Source of the DNA: Azorinus chamasolen | Lineage: Eukaryota > Mollusca > Bivalvia > Cardiida > Solecurtidae | Direction: 5' to 3' | Length of the DNA stretch: 64,000 bases | Assembly (NCBI GenBank): GCA_963576725.1 | Contig: OY755241.1 | Coordinates: forward strand, 74,933,001 to 74,997,000 | Shown: piece by piece, positions 28,101 through 43,100 of the stretch | How positions within the stretch are numbered: position 1 is the first letter of the stretch | How the letters are laid out: the number at the start of each line of letters is the position of its first letter | Notes under the pieces: model-generated | What the model was told of the DNA's origin: nothing | Database searches by the model: none | The model's input: only the letters and a program-made list of their open reading frames with translations | Program-made: the position numbers and the translations under genes

Positions 28101-31100
28101 TCTTACTGAAAATGAAACTTAGATAAGTTTAAGTTAGAAGATATTTTCAGAACAGTTATTGACAGATATTTGGTTGAAACAATATCTCTGTGAATAACTT
28201 AATATATTTGATGATTCTGAAAGCCAAACTGTGATATAAATATTCTCATATTCTCAAACCAGATATTGATAAGATATTTCTTTAAAACAATTCTCTGTAA
28301 ATGCTTCTAACTGAAAATTGTCAGATTTTGAATTATTAATTTAGATTACATAGTTACCCGACGTCTCATCAGGATCCAAACAGTTTGCATAGATAATCAT
28401 TTAACCGCCCGTATAGTAGGCTAAAGGTTAAAAGCAAATTGCAGATGAAACAAGACATGCGAGCATTTAGGTAACTGTTGAAATAGCATGTACTCACATA
28501 TAGATTATACAGTTCCTTGCTCTTCATCATGTTAACTATATACATACTGTAATCTTTGCTTTTGCAGGCGGGAATGTTTTTTGATAACGTGCTGTACGAC
28601 AACAAGGGGAAAGCAGAGGGTGTTTCCAGATACACTCCCTTGAAGGACCCACTTGACTCCAAGTCAGGGACCGTCAAAACGCAAATAGTGAGGCTGACAG
28701 GTGAGATAAAAAATGGCCACACTCTGTCCATGTCTGAGCGGAAAATGCTTACTAACACCTCCTGCCAATGTCTTTGAGAAATATGCTGGCACTGCTTACT
28801 AGACACACAAATGACAATGAGACAAGTATATGACCTGCAAGCTCGCTTTTCCGATGTTAGTGAGTTAAACACTTCACCGTTTGCTTGTGGGAACCCTGTA
28901 TATAGGGACATTGTAAGCAGTGCAGATCCAGATCAAATATCTCCTGAAGGAATCCTTTGATCAGGATCTGCCCTGTTTCTCATAAAAAACAAGTAGTTGC
29001 ATTTAAGGTGAATTTTACGACCTATGACTGGTTGACCTGGTGTCAGTTATTAAATTGACTGGATGTGGTACCATGTCGTGTGTCTACGGCAAGGTTGACG
29101 GTGTGACAGCACTATCTATCTCAAACAGACCCACCATCTCCATATAACTGAAATACTGTTGGTGGAACACTAAACCAACTGACACATACACACACGCACG
29201 CACATACGTACATACCACCACCACCACCACACCACCACACTACAACACACATACTTATACAGGGCAATTACACCGCTTGTCTGTTTTGCCAATGTCTGTG
29301 AGAAAAGTGAAAGCACTGCTTGTTCGTTTTGCCAACATCTGTGAGAAAATGATTACCCCTATGGTTTGTTTTGCCATTGTATGTTCGAAAAGTGTTTACA
29401 CCGCTTGCTCGTTTTGCCAATGTTTGTGAGAAAAGTGTTTACACTGTTTGCTCGGTTTTCCTATGTATGTGAGAAAATGCGTACTTTGCTAGTTCGTTAT
29501 GCCAATGTCTGTTAGAAAAGTTATTACACTGCTTACTTGTTTTGCCAATGTTTGTGAGGAAAGTGCTTAGGCTGTTTGTTTGTTTTGCCAATGTCTGTGA
29601 GAAAAGTGAAAGCACTGCTTTTTTGTTTTGCCAATATCTTTTAGAAAATGATTACACCGATGAGTTGTTTTGCCAATGTCTCTTCGGAAAGTGTTTAAAC
29701 TGTTTTTCAAATGTTTGTGAGGAAAATGCTTTGATCGTTATGTCAATGTCCGTTAGAGAAGTATTCTCGTTATGCCAATATATTTGTGAGTAAATATTAC
29801 ACTGCTTACTCGATTTGCCAATGTTTGTCAGGAAAGTGCTTACATTGCTTACTTGTGCTTTTTTCTCTCTCTCTCCCTCTCTCTCCAAAAACAAATTAAA
29901 GTATATATCAAAGCAGATAAACGACCATATAACCAATGGTGTGATTATTTTGTATTTGCAGTATACAAAAATTGGAAAATAAACGCTTGGGTGAGAGGAG
30001 GTGAGATAGAAGTGGTTCAGCTGTCGTAAGTATATCGTTGAAATTACTTTTGAAGTAAATACAATATCAAGATAAACTCGGACGTTGATTGTACTACTAC
30101 TAACGTTATTTATGTTCAACTTGAAACGCGCCTAGTTGCGATATACAGTACGTAGGACAAACAGGACGTGCTTTGAAGACTCGATTTCGAGAGCATACAT
30201 ATCAGTGTCGAAATCGTAACCTAAACATTTTCTATACCAACACTTTCGGAAATCTGGCCATTCTTTTAAAGATGTTTTAGTACAAATTGTTGAGCATATA
30301 ACATATGATAATGATACTACTAGCTTTAAATCGACAGCTAGATTTATATCTGAATTGAATTGGATCAAACAATTGCAAACACCTTTTCCTTTAGGATTGA
30401 ATATACTATTAACCAGACTGGATATATTTCAAAAGAACCAGATATAGATATTTTTCAATTTTTTCTATAAGAAAACGCAAATCTCGATCACATGGCATTC
30501 GCAAAAATGGTAATATTAAACGAAAATCTCGTTTGAAAATGACTATTCTTGATCTACATACTTTACGTCTAACTTCTTGTAAACATGCCATGCTTTCTAG
30601 ACTTTCCTCCTTATCTATATCTTCATTAAAAGAAATTGACGAGCATGCCGATAAAATTATTTTTAGATCAGATCCTCTCATAGGAACGGATAGTTTGATA
30701 CAAAGCTTTACTCTACATGTTCTAAGACCGCACATTGACAAATTATCTGAACACCAAAGATTCTTCTTGAAATTTTCTTTTATTAATAAAGGTATGGATT
30801 TTATTGACCTCCAGAGTATTTTTAGAGACAAAAATGTAATTGACACTATTCCTAAATACTTTAAAAATACAGTACCACCAATCATCTGCTACAAATATAA
30901 CAAACCCATCAGAAATACAATTTTCAACTATAATAAAATTGTGGCCGACCTTAATATTAATGATAATATTCTTGATAATTGAGATTGCGCCACCTAAAAA
31001 TTTTGCTATTCTCCGATGATCATGTGATTACTGGTACTTTTGAGATAATTAAGGATAAACGTCTGCGATCTCTTTTGAATAAAGGTCCCAAATATCAATG

Positions 31101-34100
31101 TCTTGAAGCAGGAAATTATTAATACCAAGTCATACATCTTAGTTACTACTGACGAGAAGCCCATCGTTTCAGACCATGTCAAAAAGTGTGACCAACTTGG
31201 AACCGATATTAAAATTACACAGCATAAACTTCCTACAATGTATTGGTTACCAAAACTACATAAAAACCATATAAACGCGTTTCATTGCAAATTCTAGTTC
31301 ATGTACAACTACTAAATTGTCTATACTTTTGACGTCTTGTTTAACGAAGGTAAAGGAACATGTAAAATTCTACTGTGATAAGACTTGTGAAATTCTGGAA
31401 TAAATCTCTTCTGGTCTATTAAGAACTCTTCAGAAGTCTTAAACAAACTTAAGAACAAAAGGTTTCTTGCATCCACTGTAAGCACGTACGATTTTTCTAC
31501 TCTGTACACAACTCTTCCTCATATTTTAATTAAGGATAAGCTTACTAACTTAATCCAGAAAGTAAATGCCCGGGAAAAACATCATTCCTGGCATGTAATG
31601 CTGAAAAAGCTTTCTTTACTGACGAGCAAATGAAATATTACACCAACTGGACTTGCTCAGAAGTTTGCGAATCACTAACCTTTATTTTGGATAACATATG
31701 TGTACGTTATGGGAATGCTATATACCGTCAGGTAATTGGCATTCCTATGGGTACGAATTGTGCACCACTTGTCGCAGATTTGTTTCTGTACTACAATGAG
31801 AGAGATTTCATGTTGCATTTGAATCCTCAATCACAAAAAGATGTTATAAAAGCCTTCAATGAAATTTGTCGATATTTGGATGATATTTTAAATTTAGACA
31901 ACCCTTTCTTTGATGCTCTGATTCCTACAATTTATCCTAAAGAACTCAAATTGAATAAAATTAACCCGTCCGACAATTATGCAGCGTTTCTTGATCTAGA
32001 CCTTAAAATTGATAATAGAACGATTTCTTCTAAAATATATGACAAAAGAGATGATTTTGATTTTAATATTGTAAATGTTCCTCATCTTGACGGGGATGTT
32101 CCCCGTGCTCCATCTTACGGGGTTTATATATCTCAACTTATTCGTTTTGCTAGAGCTTGTTCATCTATTGACGATTTTAACAGTCGAACTATCATTATAA
32201 CTGAAAAACTGCTTAAGCAAGGATATAGATACCATAAACTAAGAAAAACTTTCTCTAAATTTTACTATCGAAATCTCTCGCTTATTGGCAAGTACCCATG
32301 TAATCTCAAGGTGCTCCCGCGACACGGTATTTCACATCCTGAATTTTATGGTGATGTGATTTACAAACTTCGTAAAGTTATTGGACATAGTCATTTTCTC
32401 ACTTTGTTCATCAAATATGTTTAAAAAATTCATTAAAACGGGGACATGATCCTGTAGTACTACAACATACTGCATGTTTGGTTGTCAACCCTTTTACAGT
32501 TGGCACTCACGCTGGTCTCTTTGCATGTACGCCGACAAGAAAGGTTTGAAGAACGTCGGATATCTGTTCTATTTCGTTTTGTCGTACCCTTTATTACTTT
32601 TCTACAGTTACTCTGTTTGCAACTCAATCATTGAGTACACTAGCGATATGTGAATACAGTTTGTTCACTTAAATGTTTTCGTTATACATGCACTTTACCA
32701 CTATATTTGCCATCGCGGTTGTTTGTAGATTAGTCGGAGAGGGGATACGTTTATTTACATTGTTTGTCTTTTAGGGTGGGGATGGAATAAGTGTAAGGGT
32801 GTGCGCCCATAAATCGGTTTAACCCTCAGTGACTTTTGTCACTGACCGTTCCAAGGCGGTACTTCCATCTTCTCCCTAATGTTTGTTTGTTTTGTCTTTG
32901 TGCGTCTCTTGATGTGTTTATAGTTATGTACATTTGCTGTTTCCTTGTATTACTGTTCGGGCGACTGTTTGTTCTGTATGCGGTATTTCCTGCATGACTC
33001 ATTTTTGTACTTTGAAATACAGTCAAATAATAAAATAAATAATTCTACCGTTTACTCAATAAATATGAATTTCTACACCTTCGCAAACAGAGTAGTTCCT
33101 GACCAGACGGTTCCTGTAAAATAGATACAGTTTCTGCCATGGCAAAATTTCCTTTTACCCATGTATTATTCCAACAATTACTTGTATTTAAATTAACATT
33201 CATGATGTCAATAGTTTTTACATGTAAATATAATACAGTAACATGTTTTACATTATGTTTTAGTGTTTAATTTATTAGTATTTCTATTCAGTGTTTACTT
33301 CATATTTCAGATCGGCCGAAAGCTTAAGAGGTTTACAATTTGGCACGTAAGTTTGATTACAACAGAGATATGTCTCTGATTACAATAGAACTAAAGCGAC
33401 CACATATTGTAAGTTTTATTACAATAGAACCAATCTAAAGCGACCACCTATTGTTACAATAGAACTAATCTAAAGCAACCACCTATTGCAAGTTTGATTA
33501 TAATAGAACCAATCTAAAGCGACCACTTATTGTAAATTTGATTACAATAGAACTAATCTAAAGCGACCACCTATTGTAAGTTTGATTACAATAGAACTAA
33601 TCTAAAGCGACCGCCTAGTGTGAGTCTGATTACGTTTAATTTACAATGATGCAAATATTCCAAAACTGGAAATTAATATAGTACATAAATACTTGAATTG
33701 CTCTGGTCTAATATTTCGACCACTAAGGGCCTCTTTGATTTGATGGCGATTTTGTGGAGAAAAGTGTTAAAATTAAAATGTGTCTAGCTGTGGGACCAGG
33801 GTCAACTGACTTTTCGTCATGTAATTAGTAACGTAAGAAATGGACCCACAGTTAGAAATCTTCTTAGCCTTAGTCTGAGATCATTCTCAAGTATCTGTTT
33901 GAATTTAGAATCTTGACCAGTTCCCGGTGTTTCATCTGGATTCAAACATTGCTGAACTGACCTCTAATTCGCCTTTGGAACCGAAATAACGAAACTGATC
34001 TTACCTCTTTGATATAAGAATAACACTGAAATTCAATTTATTTTCTATTTGATACAATAGAGGAAACACTCAATCACAGACCTTGAAGAAGAGCATTTTC

Positions 34101-37100
34101 ATTGGACGATCGACACTGAACAGCGAAAACGAAACTTACCCGGATGCGTACCTTCCAATATAGTAAGTCATGTGATGAAGCTCCCAGTGTAAACAATCAA
34201 GCTGCAGAACCGCCATATTATTTCTCGAATGTTTTTTGGTTGTTAAACTGTATAGTAGAATATGTTTTAAGCGTCGATTAAAATGTCTAAATCTGTTTTT
34301 TTAAGATAGGTGGTAGCTTAATGCAGGTCGAAAGTAATGCAGACATCTCAAATTATTAAACTACCGCCTGCTTTTTAAGAATCCTATGTTCAATAAATGA
34401 ATTGCCTTTTAAGACAGATTCTACTGTACATTAAGTTAAGTTTCATAACCCATTCCAACCTAGGCTAGTTTTAGACACAAGCTTTTCGGTTAAATCTACC
34501 GGAAAGGAGTATTTAATACGAAGAGCGGATTGTCTTTTAAAAAATGTGTAGTTTTGAAATTATTGTGACAAATACAGCCTTTGCTCCATAGGATCACAAT
34601 AGTTTCCAAACATTACTTTTACAGAGGCGTAAAAACGTGTCATTGTTGGGAGAAGTGTTTAACTTCAGTGGTTATGAGAAAAATGCTTTAGGTCAATGCA
34701 ATGGGAGAACATTGAACATTGTGCTTATGCAGTACTTGTATTGGCGTTTTGAAAGGATTGGCTGAAGTTGATATTTAATGACAACTTTTGTAGCGGCATG
34801 CTCTTAGCAATGTGTATTCGGCAAGTGTACTGGCATTTGCAAACGGTATAAAACCCGGACAAGATTTTTATTCAACATCATTTAGCAAATTCAAGCCATT
34901 TATACCGAATGAACTGTGAAGTTAAACATTGATCCATCCCGGCCTCTTGAATATTAATGTAAATCTATTATTACAGCATGAATATTCGTAGACCGGTCTT
35001 AATAATTACATATAAACGAGGATATGGTTTGTTCCGACAGAAACTTCAGAATCAGATCTAATATGGAATGCGTGTCGGGACATGCCAATTGCTACTTTGC
35101 CAGTTGCCAAATGCTAATTAATGCAAATTGATTATTTGCCAGTTTAGTTGGTCAAGTACCGCCGCCGCATTGCCGTTTCGGGATCCAGATCGGCGGGCTT
35201 CATTCCACAATATGTTTGTTTTCTTTATGAATGATATTGTCCAGACATTTTTTAGAAGTAAGATCCTCGTCGGTACCGCATGGAATGCGGATCGGACCAT
35301 GCCAATTACTAAATGCCAATTGCTAATTTGCCAGTTGCTTAATGCCAGTTTGCCAAGTGCCAATTGCGAATTTGCCAAATGTCAATTGCTAATATGCCAG
35401 ATGTCAATTGCTAATTGCCATATTGTCATTAATTCTAGTTTCTTTTCTCAGAAAAGTGCTTGGCGGATCCAAGCATCCTTATCAAAACATACCCAATTTC
35501 TGTACATCTGTAAGCGAGAAGAACACGTTCATAAATTTTTCATTTGGCAAATGGCAGTTTAGCAAATGGCAATTGGCATGTCCCGACCCACATTCCATAA
35601 TAATATAGACAACCCATAAGCAAACAGAACAGACCCTGATCAGACAACTCCTGATATTGGTTTGCAATAGTACCAAAAGTCGTCTATATGTGGAAAAGGG
35701 TTAACCATTTGAATGCGACACACGCATTTGGAAAACAGTGTAGATCTAAATCAGAGCAATTCTAGATCAGCCTTCTGATCAAAGTTTGCACTGTGCGTCA
35801 TTCAAAATCCTCTACTAAGTGTAACCCCTTTATGTTGGGTGGACTATACAGTTATACACTGATGGGCTATTCCACTCTGAAAATTCAGTGTTGAAAGAGT
35901 TAAACAGCTAACCCATTCCTTCATATTGACGTATTTCGGCACCTCTGTAAAAGTCACTTTTTGAAGCCACTGTGATGAATAGAGCATTTGCTCCTATTGA
36001 GAGATTGCTTTCTAATTGCGCTATTTATCACAATGCTGTCACGACTAACTGCTGTCAGTTCTAAACGGTTCCGTTTTTCTAGTAAAAGCTCCTTTTCAGT
36101 AGATTTATTAAAAAGGTTGGGTCTAAAAATAGTCGTTGTGAGTCTAAATATAACCAAAGGGTTTTAGCTAATGACGCAAAAAATGAATTATTCCAGCCTA
36201 AACCATTACCTTGGAGCAGTGGTCTATGATGGGCCGGTCTATTTCGAGAGCCTGTGGTTCACTAACTTCTATAACAGCCCAGAAGACAAGTTCGTGGCTG
36301 GGGCCATAGGATTCCAACCCTTGAACAAATTCTCCAGTTCAGCCGACAGTCATGTAAAAGACATGAGATTCTCTTTTGAAGACTTGGTAAGATCAATTGT
36401 AAAATTATTCAATTTTTAATCAGATTTTCTATACATATGCCTTTTAAGGCCTTTTTCGTAAAAAGTAGATATGTTTTATTCCATAAGCAAAAACAGAAAA
36501 ATACTAAATAGATTTTTTGGCCATGGCAAAAACTGTAGAATCACATCTATATTATTTTATAAGCAAGCAGAGCAGACCCTGATCAGATGGTTCCTGCAGA
36601 AACCATCTGATCTGGGACTACTCTGTTTGCAAAGGCGTAGAAAGGCGTATGTATGGAGTAGAGGTTTAAAAACAGATTGTTGCTTAAAGAAGGATAAAAG
36701 TAATGCAGAAGGGCTGCATTCAGCTTCCTCTTGGCCTTAACTACCAAGATTTAGACCTATTTTTTGTGGTCGTCTTAGAGGGATTGTACTGTATGTGGAG
36801 TAAATGATTAACGCAGAACGACAGTACAGCAGAACATGGCGAGAGCGACCATTCATTTACTGAATATAGAACTCTTAACCCATTACCTCATATGCTATTT
36901 TTAGATACTCTCTGAATAAATCTACCCAAAAGAAGCATTACTAGATAAAAGTAAAATTTTAGAATTTTGTACTTTGAAACCATTCTGATAAATACAGCAT
37001 TTGCTCCTTTAGGAGCAAATGCTCTATTTATCACATTGGTTTCAAGAAATGGTTATTACAGAGGCGTAGAAAGGTGTATTTAAGGAGGAAATGGCTAAGA

Positions 37101-40100
37101 AGCAAATACTTGCAACATGCAGGGCAAAGGTAATGCAGAATACTCCACTAAGATTTCTGCATAACTTTCGACCTGCATTAAGCTACAGCCTGTCTTAAAG
37201 ACCAGTCCATATTTATACATTGCTTTAAAGGTCGCTTAAAATTTGTTTTACTGTAATACAGTCAACTCGGTCTAAAACTTAATACTCACATTTACGACAT
37301 TTGCAGACGGGTGGAAACAGGGTATTTGATGGGACGAGTGCCGATGAGGTGTTTGGGTTCGGAAACATTAACGGTGATGAGGGAGCTGTATTCAGGGACA
37401 TAGACGGTTCTGTCATACGGTGTCCTGGGGATGCAAACTTGACTGGACAGGTGGCGGTTGTGAAACCAGAGAAATTCGTGCTCACTGACAATTGCAAGTA
37501 CAGAGAGAACTGGCAGATGGCGGTATGCACAGAGAAGTTTGGAAAGGTACGTAATAGTGAAATGTAATAACCCATTCCCTCCCACTGAGGCCTTTTACGC
37601 CTATGTAAAACTCATGTTCTGAAACCATTGTGATATTTGGGGCATTTGCTTTATTTATCACACTGGTTTCCAAAGTATACAATTCTAATGAAACTCCTTT
37701 TTCTAGTACATGTTCCATTTCAGTAGATTTATTAAGGAGTTGTTCGAAAACTAGTCTAGGAGGGATTGTGTTAACTAACTCTGTAGCCGCTGTAACACAA
37801 AAAGTGCTCACATTAGTAATGGTTAATGGACACTTTGCGAACTATTTACCTCCGATGTCTGTTACACTATATTCACCATAATGCTGGTCCATTATAAAGA
37901 TGTTTTTCATACATTCTTGAATAGAACAGACACAAATCAAAATCCTGCTGGAACCGTCAAATAACGGTCGGGAACCGTCAAATAACGGTCTGGAACCGTC
38001 AAATAACGTCAAATTACTGGAACCGTCAACTAACGGCAGCCGTCTGATCAGGGTATGTTCTCTTTGATTACGACATAGTATAGAGCAGGGTCCATGGTTA
38101 TAAAGCTTTTTAGTTGAGTCTGAGATCGTTCTCAAGCTTTTGATTGGTCAGATTTGAGTTCTCAAGCTTTTGATTGGTCAGATTTGAGCCAAAGGCTCAA
38201 ATCTGACCAATCAAAAACTTTAGAACGAACTCAAACTCAACTAAAAGTTTTATAAGCATGGACCCTGATTCTACAGTTTCTATCAGAGTAAAACAACCCC
38301 TTTTCGCCAGGCCATTATAAAAGTTCGTATAATTGACACACCTCTTGCAATTATTTCTTACATGAATATTCGTCAGGAAAATGATTAATCTTTATCGCTT
38401 ACTCACATATATTTTACAGCTACAGTACAGACATCGAGATGTCTTTTCCGGAAGTTTATCCAGATTCTCGTCGGCCTGTCAGACTCGCCGTATCCGTTAC
38501 GACAACCCTTCCGACAAGGCTTATGAAGACCATGATGGCGCCGGCGCCGCCACGCCGGAGTTTACAATAGTGCTCGGTGATAACACGTACTACTATGAGC
38601 AGCAATACGTCAGTCAGTTTCCTAAAAAGGTGGAAATTCATGCAAACGGCGTGGAAAGGTAGGCAGAAATTACTGATCATGAATTGGTGGAGCCTCGATA
38701 TTTTTTCGCCTAATTGTCGTCTGTAATCCAATTAAGCCTTTATTTCATTGAAATTTGCATTTATCTCATTTTAAGCACAGATATAGAAATAGAGTTTGAG
38801 ACAAAAGTGAAGTCCCTGATCAGACGCCGCCTTGAAACGGCGTCGTCTGGTTTGGGATTGCACTATTTGTTGTGGTGCATTTTTGCGACATTGGCGGTGA
38901 AAGGGTTAAAATGATGTTGCTTTGCTACTAATTCTCTTAGGAGGACTAAGTTGGATTGCTATTATCTAAATAATTGAAAATCGATATCGACTTCGACTTG
39001 GGATAACTCAAACTTCGGGATAACTGTAACAAATAGTTCGGTTCATCCAAACTTAACGATACAGAATTGTTCTAAAATGTATCACTACGCATACCTAGAA
39101 ACACATGTGAAACCTTAATGTAGGTTAAAAGTAATGCTGAAAGCTCCTATTACTTTTGACCTGCATTAAGTTTTTAACTTGAGAAATCGTCCAGATCAGA
39201 AATTATAATGACTCGAACTTCTATATCTCGAAGTAATTAGTATGGTCCCTTGAAATTTGAGATGTCGAAGTTCAACAGTATTTAAACTATTAAACATGTT
39301 AACCTTTATACACGATAACCATATACTCCAAATACAGTTGAACTTCGATAACTCGAACTTCAAGGGACCATACATATTAGTTCGAGATAACAGAAGTTCG
39401 AGTTATCCGATTTCTGGAATGAATAATTTCTCAAGGACACAGCTTAATACAGATATAAAGTATCCTACAGGAGCTTTCAGCATTACTTTAGACCTGTATT
39501 TAGCTGTAACATATGTTTCTAGACATCTGTAGCGATACAATTTAGTTATCAATTCTGTTTTTTGTAAATTTTGGAAGGACTAAACTTTTTGTTCGAGTTA
39601 TTCCGAAGTTCGAGTTATCAGAGTTCGAGATATCGAAGTTCAACTGTATACGCCTTAAACACCTCTGCCAATAGAGTAAATCCAGATCAGATAACTATAG
39701 TAGGGGCTGTCTGATCAGGGCATGCGCTGTCTGCTTATAAAATAATACAAGTACGAAAGTTGCTGCAGGGGCAGCAACAGAGAGCGCGGGCAAACGAAAT
39801 GCTGGGAAGAGTTATAAATTGTCAACTGTATGAATTTAATATGGGTGTAACTGTCTTTTGTTGATATTTTCAAAAATGCAGACGGTCTGTTTGAAATAGG
39901 GAGTTTTGGACACATCTAATGGCATAATTGCGAAAGTTTTGACGTCGTGTATGGCTCATAAATGTCAAAGTAATTATTGCAGAGTGAAATGCTAGTAAAC
40001 ATTGAAATAAGATTTATAAATGCAAAGTAAGCTAAAATAAACTGACTGTATAGTTTGTTGTGAAGTCTTTTGCTACTATGACATTGAAGGTAAGGAGGAA

Positions 40101-43100
40101 TGGTTTGAAAAGACAAACTTAAGTGTTTGTGTTGTGAGCTTTAAAATGAATAAACTGATAATATAGTAGAACATAACGGCCGAGGTGGGTCTGAAACAAA
40201 TGACACAATGTTGGTAAATAAGTACAATACAAAGCTGTAAAAGCAGGATCTATATTGTAGCTATGTTTGATTTTCTGAAATAATTGTAACAATCAAACAG
40301 TTAAAAGGGTTCTAAAGGCAATTATGTTGAGGAAATGGTCTTTTTCTAAAATATGTTCAACTGTGTTTATAACAAGGAAAAACAAGCATATTTTAATTGA
40401 TGACTAGTGTATTACAGAATATCTGCACACATGATGTTGCATTGTGAGACGGAACTAAATAGAGACAAGTTAATCTTTGGCATACTATCATTATGTTCTC
40501 TGTAACGCTATGTGCATAATGAGAGATATGACGTTTATGTACTATGAAACCTGTGTAAACGAAACAGAAAATGAGCATTAATTTAGGAACAGAACAGATC
40601 ATATCTTTATTCAACTTGTACAAGCATGTACATTGTTGTTATAAATACATATACATAGACAGTTTTGACGTTGTAGTAGCTTGTAGTGTAGAACTTTACA
40701 AAACTTTGTCTAGCATCATAACACTATATTTCTTACGCAGGTCTGTGTATGAAATACATAAAGAACAAAATGAAACTCGTCTTCAATATCACGAGTTTCA
40801 CAGTAACTACCAATATCTTTCATTTCTTGGTATGCTAATTTTGCCGTATCTCCCTGTTTCTATTTTAATGAATGTGAAGACAGACGTAGTCTAGCAAGAT
40901 ACAATCTAAGTTTATATGACAATGTATCTAAATATGCTTCAAATCCGAAACAGCTTTTAAAATGTCTGTATGTTGCTAGTGCACCGCTACTATTGATATT
41001 CTCATCTCAACCTTGTATAAAACCATCCACTTATCTTTGTTTAAATATTTTGTGCAATTATTTCGGGTTTACAATTATTGGATCCATCCAAACATCAGCC
41101 AAAACATTATTTACTAGTTATGCTTAAATACTTGTAACCAAAGTACCAACATGAGCCATGCAGGGAACACCACATACAGAGCAAACAGCTGCACGAACAG
41201 CAACACAGGGAAACAGCAAATGTACATTACTATAAAAACATCAAGAGACGCACAAAGACAAAACAAACATACGATAGGGGGGGGATGGAAGGACCGCATT
41301 GGAACCGTGACAAAAGTCAATGGGGGTTAAATTGTTTTTTGGGCGCCCAACCTCACATATATTCCATCCCACCCAAGTTTGATTAACCATTGCTATAATC
41401 GGCTAATAAATTATTGTATACAGTAGATAATATTGCATTCTGTGTTTAAACTAGTTTCAACCAATATTTAATAATTCTAACGATTTATATACAAGGGATA
41501 TCGACCCATTTCACCATATATATATTGTATGTCGATGTACACCACTTCACGTGTAGTAACCTCTTAAAAAATTTGGTGTACTCGTTCTATTTGTTTAGAT
41601 TAAGTATAACCCCATACTTCACAGCTATAATTCAAAACAGAACTAACAAATGCATCAAATAACTGACATGTAACACTAAATTTCAGGTTCAAACCGTTAA
41701 TATTGGCCATGAGTGCATTCAATGATCTCAGTCCTTTACCTACTATAAACTCTTGATTTAAAACAAAGCTCCCAGTGTAGTTGAAAACCGTCCCAAGGTA
41801 GTTAAAGTCACTTACTGTTTCTAAAATCTCACCCCGTACGACCAATTTTCATTTTCATTTAAACTACCCCTTTTCCTTGACACCATTACTTATTTTCGAA
41901 CAATTTACTGCTAATCCCCAAGTTTCGCAGTATTCATTTATCTAATTTATATTGCAAGTCATGTGGCGAGCTACCAAAGACAACAATGTCATCGACAAAA
42001 AGTAAAATTGCAAACATAATATCATCTATACTTATTCCTATCAGATCTGGATCTTGAATATTTAACTCTAAATCGTCAAGAAAAAAGGACAAACATTATG
42101 GACGAGATTATCTCCCCTTGCATGAGTCCAGTTAATGATCGTAGATCTCAGAATAAGTAATTCCTTTTCTAATACATGTCTTGACTTTACTTGAACCACA
42201 AATAATTTCTATTTATACTATCGAATGCCCTCTTTAAATCGACGAAAGCGCAGTACAAACGTTTATTAGACGCTATCGTCTTCAGTACAATAGCGTGAAG
42301 AATAAACACCGCGTCTACATTTAACCGAACCGATCTAAAGCCGAACTGTGCATCTGATGATATTATTTTACTCACACCATGCTGAAACTCTGTTTTATCA
42401 CATAGTCCACCTTGTGAGAGTGCCGTAAGTGAGTGCCGTAAATCTCGGAAATGCACTAGTGCATATTTTATGCAAATTAGTAATCGTTAGTCAATCGTAG
42501 CGCTCATGTAAGCGTCAGCCAATTATGGCGCTCCATGTGGGTCGTCCGTTGTATTACTGCGCTGTTTGTAAGGAATGGCCGAAACAGCCGTCAGCTATAT
42601 AGCCTGTTTCATTTTCTTTGGCATTTTAAGGCTTATGTGATAAAAAGAATCTTGCATTCGTGTTCATTACACATTGTTTTCATAAAATTCGTTTACTATT
42701 ATGAATATGACACTAGCTAAAGCTCGTGTTATATCATTATAATAAACTCGTTTCATAAAAACAATGTAATGAACACTCATGTAATATCCTCTATATCTAA
42801 TACCACTGCAAATATTTCAGCAAAGCAGCTAATCAATGTAATACTCCTGTATTTGGAAGGGTTTTCACGATCATTCTTTTTATATAATGGAATAACTATG
42901 CCCTGGGTTCATGAGTCTGGATAAAATCCAGAATTTAAAATGGCATTGAATGAATCGCACAAGTGTTAAGCTAAAAATATCAATGGATTCAATAAAGTAT
43001 GAATTCAGTAGAATATCAACCCCTGCCGCTTTATCTGAATTGCGTTTCTTAACAACTGCTAAAAGATTGTCAAAATCATGGTTAGAGCAAAACAACTCTG

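Noticed and set aside
35118..35562. Open frames over 85-144 codons inside the 538-bp element
   Set aside because: They run through ASN/GLN-CYS-like simple repeats (TTGCCAGTTGCC) on both strands and show no transposase motif.
40571..40894. 107-codon open frame in the large intron after exon 16
   Set aside because: A/T-rich, no recognisable domain, no matching splice sites in phase 2. Probably chance.
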